10,642 nt of DNA from Myxococcales bacterium. GTDB lineage: Bacteria; Myxococcota_A; Polyangia; Fen-1088. Under the pieces are notes generated by a model. That model had not been told where the DNA came from, ran no database searches, and was given only the letters and a program-made list of their open reading frames with translations. Where the stretch lies: positions 1-10,642 of the forward strand of contig PMZX01000406.1 in the NCBI GenBank assembly GCA_003170035.1. The letters are read 5' to 3'. Below, piece by piece: positions 1 to 5,464 of the stretch (its first letter is position 1; every line of letters begins with the position of its first letter). The translations under genes and the position numbers were made by a program.

Positions 1-22
1 AGCCGGCGGACTCCCCACGCGA

Positions 23-745
23 TCAGGGCACAATGCTCGCTTCGACTATGTAGTCCAGATTGGGGAAGTCACGCGCCAGGTAGGCGTTACCCTCGCTCTG
101 CATGCGGCCTTGGTTGGGGCCCATGCCTTGGGGCGCGCCCTCGCCGTAGCCGCCGTGCAGGCCGTCGACGACTTCCATGCCACTCGACACCTTGCCGAAG
201 GGTGCGAAGCCCATCCCATCCAGTTGTGCATTGTCCCCATAGTTGATGAAGACCTGTGTGGTCCGCGTGTTGGGCCCCGCGGTGGCAAAGGTGATGAAAC
301 CACGCTTGTTGGACTGCTTGACCGGATCATCAGGAATATTGGCGTTGCGCCAGACCGCGTTCACGTCGCTCTGTCCGTGGATGCCCCACTGCACCATGAA
401 ACCCTTGATCACGCGAAAGAAGCGGGCGCTGTTGAAGTAGCCGTTCTTGACCAGGTTGAAGAAACGGTCTGCGCCCTGCGGTGCCCAGTCCCGCTGCACC
501 TCAACCACGAAGTTGCCCTTCGATGTGGTGAACTTGGCCCGATACATTGCAGGTGCTTGTTCCTTGAACGCAGCGACCTTGAGCAGCGACGGCTTCTCCG
601 CCGCCGCGCTGGGCGCAGGCGCCGCAGCCACCGGCTGCGCAATCTGGGTGGGTGGCTCCCCGGCTGGCTTCTTGCAACCCAGGCTGGCCAGAGCAGCCAC
701 GACGAACGTGCAGAATAGGAATTGCTTGGTCATGCGGCCGAGCAT
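23..745 (-). CDS. Cyclophilin-type peptidyl-prolyl cis-trans isomerase, predicted lipoprotein
   Basis: Predicted to catalyse proline cis-trans isomerisation during folding of exported proteins. The 240-aa product starts with a short basic region, a hydrophobic core and ASLGC (Cys24). This resembles a lipobox, although Ser at -3 is unusual. An Ala/Pro-rich linker (about 30-55) follows, then a cyclophilin domain (about 68-235). Visible family signatures are FFRVIKGFMVQWG, containing the catalytic Arg (R111) and F116/M117/Q119, then GPNTRTTQVFIN (Q164, F166) and FAPFGKVSSGMEVVDGL. The C-terminal stretch with GYGEGAP and SEGNAYLARDFPNLDYI is the extension seen in a bacterial cyclophilin subtype. 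The Trp of human CypA is absent, which is common in bacteria. A second Met at residue 5 (ATG at 731-733) is an equally good start. Neither start has a clear Shine-Dalgarno. The gene is transcribed away from the rest of the window, so no functional link is implied. Family assignment is firm; lipidation is likely but unproven. Confidence 0.93.
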   Translation of the reverse strand: MLGRMTKQFLFCTFVVAALASLGCKKPAGEPPTQIAQPVAAAPAPSAAAEKPSLLKVAAFKEQAPAMYRAKFTTSKGNFVVEVQRDWAPQGADRFFNLVKNGYFNSARFFRVIKGFMVQWGIHGQSDVNAVWRNANIPDDPVKQSNKRGFITFATAGPNTRTTQVFINYGDNAQLDGMGFAPFGKVSSGMEVVDGLHGGYGEGAPQGMGPNQGRMQSEGNAYLARDFPNLDYIVEASIVP

Positions 746-809
746 ACCGCAGAGCAGGCGTTTGTGGCAGCGGTACGGCGACAGTCGGGAGGTGCTATGT
801 TAGGCGCCG
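746..809. promoter_or_regulatory. Divergent intergenic region between the isomerase and the three-gene unit
   Basis: This 64-bp gap separates two divergently transcribed genes, so promoters for both directions must lie here or extend into the neighbouring coding sequence. I see no convincing -35/-10 pair on either strand and no clear operator palindrome. The assignment rests on gene arrangement only. Confidence 0.35.
787..792 (+). promoter_or_regulatory. Shine-Dalgarno-like GGGAGG upstream of the 856-aa membrane protein
   Basis: GGGAGG is a strong ribosome-binding match. It lies 17 nt before the annotated ATG at 810, which is too far for usual spacing, and 4 nt before an ATG at 797 that is in a different frame. 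In the 810 frame a TAG at 801-803 blocks any earlier start. The site therefore fits the gene poorly and leaves the start slightly uncertain. Confidence 0.45.
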
Positions 810-3380
810 ATGTGCGAGCCCGCGCTTCCCACGGCCGTCGCGCAGGATTCCGCCGTTGCGAAGCCCAAGGCACTGCCAAGCGGTGTCCTGCTGGGCATGC
901 TGGTGTTCTCGGCAGTGGCCGCCCTGGTCGACGAACACTTGCTTTCCAAGATGTTGGTGCGGGTTGTGGGGTCCTCGGTGGAAGCCACCACAGCGGTGCT
1001 GGTGGCGTTCATGGCAGGCATGGGGGCGGGTGCGGCGCTGGCCAGGCGCCTGCTCGGCCGCGAATGGCGGCGGCCGTTCCTGCGCTACGGGCTCATCGAG
1101 CTGGGCATCGGCGCGTCCGCACTGGCCTTGCTTCCGGCGCTGGACTTGGTGGTGCGTGGCTACGTGGCGGTGGCCCGCAGTCTCGGCACGTCCGCCGCCC
1201 TTTTTGTTTTGCGCTTCACCGTCGTCGTCGCGGTCGTGTCGGTTCCCGCCGTGCTGATGGGGATGACGCTGCCCTTGTTCCTGGCGGCCGTGCGGCGGGC
1301 CACACCGGGCGCGCCGCTGCCCACGCCGCGTTTTTATGCGGCCAACACCCTGGGCGCAGCTTTCGGCGTACTGGTTTCGACCTACGCGCTGATTCCCGCG
1401 CTCGGGATCGTGGGCGCGCTGGGGACGGCGACTGCGTGCAATCTGGCCGTGGCGATCGCCGCGTTCGCGCTGGAGTGGAAGCGGAGCGGGGACGCGGCCC
1501 CTGTGTCGGGTACGGCACAGGGGACGGGAACCGAACCTTGGCTCAGGCGTGCCGTGCTCATATCTTTCGGCTCCGGCTTGTTGGCGCTGTCGCTGGAGTC
1601 GATCTTCTTCCGGCTGCTGGCCATGGTGGTGGGCAGTACCGTCTACGCGTTCGGTCTCATGCTGTTCGTCTTCCTGCTCGGCAACGGCCTGGGTAGCTGG
1701 CTGGCCGACCACCGGCGTCTGGGGCGACCCCTGGCGTTGGCGGCAGCGCAGGCAACGGTCGGCCTGTCCATTATGACGGTGCTGCCGTTGTGGGATCGCG
1801 TGCCGCGGCTGTTCCGGGCGGTCGGACAGTTCGCGCCCAGCTTCCTGCTCTGGGAAGGCACGCGCATGGCCGCGACCCTGATCCTGCTGGGTGCGCCCAC
1901 GCTGGCCATGGGGTGCGCCTTCGGCCTGTTGCTGCGCCGGGAGAGCAGTGGGGAGCGTCCGGCGGCCCGCGTGGCACAGCTGTACGCGGCCAACATGGCC
2001 GGTGGGGTGCTGGGCGCGCTGCTCGCCAGTTTCGTGCTGGCGCCGGGGATCGGCTCGCACGCCTCGCTGTTGCTGATCGCCGTGGCAGAGGCAGCGCTCG
2101 CCTTGCTGGCGCTCGCCTGGGAGGGCCCGCGCGTGCGGCGAGCGACGGCGTTGTCACTGGCGATCGCGACCATCGCGATGGCGGCCACTCGCGGCCACTG
2201 GAACATGGCCGCGCTGATGAGCGGGTCGAACGTCTACTTCGGCGAAGGCTTCGGCACCTACGAGCGGATTCGCTATCTTGCGGAGGATCGCTCGGGGGGC
2301 ATGGTGACCGTGATCGAAAACAGCGGCGCACGCACGCTTCTGACCAATGGGAACTTCGAGGGCAACGACAGCTCCGAGGTGCCCGACCAGCAGGAATACG
2401 CCCTGTTTCCCATGCTGTTCGTCCACGGCTATGGAAACGGCCTCGAGATCGGTGTGGGCACCGGGAATACGCTGGCGGTCATGGCGGCATTCCCCTTCAA
2501 GCGCCTGGATGGGGTTGACCTGTCCGCCAGCGTGCTGGCCGCAGCCCGACGCGAATTCCGCCATCTCAACCGGGATGTGCTCGACGACGCGCGGGTGCGG
2601 ACGTTCGTCGACGATGGACGCAACTTCCTGCTGATCGGCACCAGCCGCTACGACCTGATCGGCGTCCAAGCAACCTCGATCTCGATCGGGGGTGAGGCGG
2701 ACCTGTATTCGGTCGAGTTCTACCGGGCGGCGCGCCAGCGCCTGACTGGGTCGGGTGTGTTCAAGCAGTGGCTGCAGCTGCATCACATTGCGACCATCGA
2801 TGTAGCGCGGGTGCTCGCGTCGGTGCGCGCGGTCTTCCCCGAGGTGACGCTGTGGGTGGGCGGACACCAGAGTGTCATCGTTGCCTCGCCGGCCCCTCTG
2901 CGCGCGGACCTGCACGCAGTCGAGCGGTGGGCCAGCGAGCCGCGCCTGGCCGAGATCGTGAGAACCTCGGGACTTTTGCACCCGTTCGCCGCGTTCGGGC
3001 ACCTGTACCTCGACAGCGCCGATATCGATCTCTTCCTGGCCGACATCGCCGCCCGCCACGGGCTCGCCCCCGCGGATCTGGTGGCACATGACAACCGGCC
3101 CGTGCTCGAGTACTCGACCCCGCGGGGAAACCTGTTGCACGAAGCTGTGGGTGACAACATGGAGGCGCTTCGCCGTTATGCCCGGGCCCCCCTGCTTGGC
3201 CACCTGACCGGCCTGCGCGATCGGGACGAGCAGCAAGTGCTGCTGGCGTGGGCCGCGTACGAGAGGGGATTCCACCGTCTGGCGCGCTTGGCCCTGGATC
3301 GGGTGACAGGCCCGCTGCCTCGCGAACACGAGGAACTGCGAACCGTCTTGGCCAAGGCAGCCTCCGCGGAGTGGCCATGA
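810..3380 (+). CDS. Polytopic membrane protein with C-terminal spermidine-synthase-like domain
   Basis: The 856-aa protein belongs to the 'fused MFS/spermidine synthase' type. Residues 25-460 are largely hydrophobic and form two homologous halves. VVGSSVEA (52-59) matches VVGSTVYA (273-280), and FYAANTLGAAFG (175-186) matches LYAANMAGGVLG (391-402). Residues 470-775 form a spermidine-synthase-like Rossmann domain. They show an entry region TNGNFEGND (512-520), a nucleotide-binding loop LEIGVGTGNTL (545-555), an acidic strand end GVDLS (568-572), a DDGRNFL segment (601-607), and the family tail HDNRPVLEYSTPRG (760-773). The position where aminopropyltransferases carry an acidic catalytic residue reads YDLIGVQATS, with Gln620, so true spermidine synthesis is doubtful. 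A tail of about 80 residues, probably helical, follows. The stop overlaps the next start (ATGA), indicating translational coupling. ATG 810 is the first possible start, because TAG at 801-803 is in frame. A methyltransferase-like or other alkyl-transfer role is possible; the substrate is unknown. Confidence 0.9.
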   Translation: MCEPALPTAVAQDSAVAKPKALPSGVLLGMLVFSAVAALVDEHLLSKMLVRVVGSSVEATTAVLVAFMAGMGAGAALARRLLGREWRRPFLRYGLIELGIGASALALLPALDLVVRGYVAVARSLGTSAALFVLRFTVVVAVVSVPAVLMGMTLPLFLAAVRRATPGAPLPTPRFYAANTLGAAFGVLVSTYALIPALGIVGALGTATACNLAVAIAAFALEWKRSGDAAPVSGTAQGTGTEPWLRRAVLISFGSGLLALSLESIFFRLLAMVVGSTVYAFGLMLFVFLLGNGLGSWLADHRRLGRPLALAAAQATVGLSIMTVLPLWDRVPRLFRAVGQFAPSFLLWEGTRMAATLILLGAPTLAMGCAFGLLLRRESSGERPAARVAQLYAANMAGGVLGALLASFVLAPGIGSHASLLLIAVAEAALALLALAWEGPRVRRATALSLAIATIAMAATRGHWNMAALMSGSNVYFGEGFGTYERIRYLAEDRSGGMVTVIENSGARTLLTNGNFEGNDSSEVPDQQEYALFPMLFVHGYGNGLEIGVGTGNTLAVMAAFPFKRLDGVDLSASVLAAARREFRHLNRDVLDDARVRTFVDDGRNFLLIGTSRYDLIGVQATSISIGGEADLYSVEFYRAARQRLTGSGVFKQWLQLHHIATIDVARVLASVRAVFPEVTLWVGGHQSVIVASPAPLRADLHAVERWASEPRLAEIVRTSGLLHPFAAFGHLYLDSADIDLFLADIAARHGLAPADLVAHDNRPVLEYSTPRGNLLHEAVGDNMEALRRYARAPLLGHLTGLRDRDEQQVLLAWAAYERGFHRLARLALDRVTGPLPREHEELRTVLAKAASAEWP
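3368..3371 (+). promoter_or_regulatory. Ribosome binding site GGAG deciding the start at 3377
   Basis: GGAG sits 5 nt before ATG 3377, inside the end of the preceding gene. Together with the ATGA stop/start overlap it favours 3377 over an in-frame upstream ATG at 3248, which would add 43 residues overlapping the previous gene by more than 100 bp. Confidence 0.7.
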
Positions 3381-5464
3381 CCGGCGGCATGGCGGTGAAC
3401 ACAGCAGCCCGGCGCGTCCTGCGCAGTGCCGCCGTCAGTGGCGCCGGATTCGCTGGTCTGCAGATCGCGGCCCTGATCTGGGTCGCGCTGGCTCAAGCGG
3501 CCGACCCCACCACCACACGCGTGGCTGAGTCAGTGGCGGGGGTGCTCGGCAACGAGCGGCTGGGTTTCGCGCTGGCCCTGGTCGGCGGTCTCGCGCTCGC
3601 CGGGGCGGCCATCGGGGCCGCGCACGCAGTACTGCGCATCTGGGCAGCCGGCTCCTCCGCCACGACCCGATCCGGTGCGCTGGCCGATCTGGCATGGACC
3701 GTGGTTGCGAGCGGCCTGTGGGTGCTTGCCCGGCTGTGCGCCACGCCGGCCCTTGTGGCGCCGTCGCTCCCGCGGTTCCGCTGGCTCGACGCGATCGCGT
3801 TTCACGCCGCACCCTGGATGTTCTACGGCATTCTCGGCGCCCTCGCGCTCGTCGCGCTGGTACGAGGCACCGTGCGCCGTCGTGGCCGGCTCCGTCCCGG
3901 CCGGCGCTGGGCGATCGGCCTGGCCGCGGTTGCCATGCTGGCAGTCGCGATCGTCGCCGGGATCCGCGGGCGACACCGTGGGCCTTCCGGTGGGCGGACC
4001 AACGTGCTGGTTCTCGCCGCCGATTCGGTGCGCCCGGATCACATGTCCGGGCTCGGGTATGCCCGCGCTACCACGCCGAACCTCGACCGGCTGGCGTCCC
4101 AGGGTGCGCTGTTCGATCGGGTGATGGCTCCCCTGGCGCGGACGACTCCGTCCTGGCTCTCGTTTCTCACCGGCCGATACCCCCATGGACACGGCATCCG
4201 TCACATGTTCCCGGACCGGCGCCTGCGTCCCCGCAGCTTGCCCACCCTGCCGCGAACCCTGGCGGCCTCGGGCTACCGGACCGCGGTGATCTCCGATTAC
4301 GCGGGTGACTTCTTTCCCACCTTCGATCTGGGTTTCCAGCGCGAAATGCTGCCGCCGCCGCTGAACCTGCGCACGGTGTTCGAGACGCAGATCCTGGAGC
4401 GTTCCCCGCTCGCGCTCGCCTTTCTCTCGCCGCTGCCGGAAGGGCTGCGGCCCAAGGCATTCCGGTATCTGATGACGAACGCGGACCCGGAACGACTGGC
4501 GGATGAGGCGATCGCCGAGTTGGACGGCGATCGGCCGTTCTTCACGGTGGTCTTCTTCTCGGCGACGCACGTCCCCTTCGCCTCGCCCTATCCGGACTGG
4601 CGCGCCTTCGTGTCGCCCGGGTATCGCGGCGAGGACCTGTATCGATACGACGTCGCTGGCTTGTCCGGATTGGCGCGCGCGGAGGTACCGCTCAGCGAGG
4701 CGGACGCACAGCACACGATCGCCCTGTACGACGGGGCGTTGCGGTCGGTCGATCGGGCGGTGGGCCGGATCCTGGGCGAACTTCAGCGTCGCGGTCTGGA
4801 CCGCTCGACTCTGGTCGTCTTCCTTGCCGATCACGGCGAGAACCTATTCGAGCCCGGTCAGACAACGCTGCACGGGAAATGGTTCCGCGGCGGTGACGAG
4901 GCCAATCGTGTCCCCCTGATCCTGCGCGGGCCAGGAATCCCGGCGGGCCTGCGCGTGCAACAGACGGTCAGCCTGGTGGACGGGGCGCCTACCATCGCCG
5001 ACCTTCTCGCGGTTGGTGCGCCACCCGCCGAGGGCCGTTCGCTGGCGCCCGCGCTGCGCGGGGCGACCCTGCCATCGGTACCGGTTTTCGCCGAGACCGG
5101 CCTGTGGCTGTCAGGCAGCGCGACCCCAGAGGGGATGCGCTATCCCGATTTGCTCCAGTTGCTCGAAGTCGACGATCAGCGCGACGACGGTCAGATAGTC
5201 GTCGCCACACGCTTCGAGGATCTGGTGGTCGAGGCGAAACACCGCGCTCTGTGGTTCGACAACTGGAAACTCGTCTACGAGCCGACCCCGACGGGGTTTC
5301 GCGTGCAACTGTACGATCTCTCGCGCGACCCTGGGCAGCGCCACGACGTGTACGCCGGCTCTCCGGTGGGCGCGACCCTGCTCCAGATGCTGCAGACCTG
5401 GATGGGCCTCGATCGAGAGCGCCGACTCGATTCTCGCGGGCATCTGGTGAGGACCGGGGGATGA
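3377..5464 (+). CDS. Membrane-anchored sulfatase/alkaline-phosphatase-superfamily hydrolase or transferase
   Basis: The 695-aa protein has five predicted membrane helices (about 19-41, 62-88, 103-121, 148-166, 178-196). Arg-rich loops, notably 163-177, place the N-terminus in the cytoplasm and the catalytic domain outside. Residues 208-690 are a sulfatase-fold domain. Metal and active-site signatures are LAADSVRPDH (D216), ARTTPSWLSFLTGRYP (nucleophile position T256), THVPF, ADHGE (D485, H486) and LHGKW (H499). The C-terminal YDLSRDPGQRHDV is the usual sulfatase family end. The classical formylglycine motif C/S-x-P-x-R reads T-T-P-S-W. Thr replaces the modified Cys/Ser and Trp replaces the Arg, so a formylglycine sulfatase is unlikely; a phosphotransferase or phosphodiesterase using Thr is more plausible. 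It overlaps both neighbours by 4 bp (ATGA), within one operon. A longer start at 3248 was rejected. The substrate is unknown, perhaps a lipid or envelope glycan. Confidence 0.88.
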   Translation: MTGGMAVNTAARRVLRSAAVSGAGFAGLQIAALIWVALAQAADPTTTRVAESVAGVLGNERLGFALALVGGLALAGAAIGAAHAVLRIWAAGSSATTRSGALADLAWTVVASGLWVLARLCATPALVAPSLPRFRWLDAIAFHAAPWMFYGILGALALVALVRGTVRRRGRLRPGRRWAIGLAAVAMLAVAIVAGIRGRHRGPSGGRTNVLVLAADSVRPDHMSGLGYARATTPNLDRLASQGALFDRVMAPLARTTPSWLSFLTGRYPHGHGIRHMFPDRRLRPRSLPTLPRTLAASGYRTAVISDYAGDFFPTFDLGFQREMLPPPLNLRTVFETQILERSPLALAFLSPLPEGLRPKAFRYLMTNADPERLADEAIAELDGDRPFFTVVFFSATHVPFASPYPDWRAFVSPGYRGEDLYRYDVAGLSGLARAEVPLSEADAQHTIALYDGALRSVDRAVGRILGELQRRGLDRSTLVVFLADHGENLFEPGQTTLHGKWFRGGDEANRVPLILRGPGIPAGLRVQQTVSLVDGAPTIADLLAVGAPPAEGRSLAPALRGATLPSVPVFAETGLWLSGSATPEGMRYPDLLQLLEVDDQRDDGQIVVATRFEDLVVEAKHRALWFDNWKLVYEPTPTGFRVQLYDLSRDPGQRHDVYAGSPVGATLLQMLQTWMGLDRERRLDSRGHLVRTGG
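5449..5453 (+). promoter_or_regulatory. Ribosome binding site GAGGA deciding the start at 5461
   Basis: GAGGA lies 7 nt before ATG 5461, at the end of the preceding gene. ATG 5461 also shares ATGA with that gene's stop and begins a proper lipoprotein signal peptide. All three points reject the in-frame upstream ATG at 5104, which would add 119 Arg-rich residues fully overlapping the previous gene. Confidence 0.75.

Noticed and set aside
3248-3376. N-terminal extension of the membrane sulfatase-like protein from ATG 3248
   Set aside because: It would overlap the upstream gene by over 130 bp with Arg/Gly-rich sequence, whereas ATG 3377 has GGAG at good spacing and the ATGA overlap.
3530-4834. 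Long minus-strand open frame (about 434 codons) opposite the membrane sulfatase-like gene
   Set aside because: Low-complexity Arg/Gln/Gly composition and no domain; the plus strand has metal-site motifs across the same span.
5104-5460. 119-residue N-terminal extension of the sulfatase-like lipoprotein from ATG 5104
   Set aside because: It would bury the lipoprotein signal peptide and lies wholly inside the preceding gene; ATG 5461 has GAGGA and the ATGA overlap.
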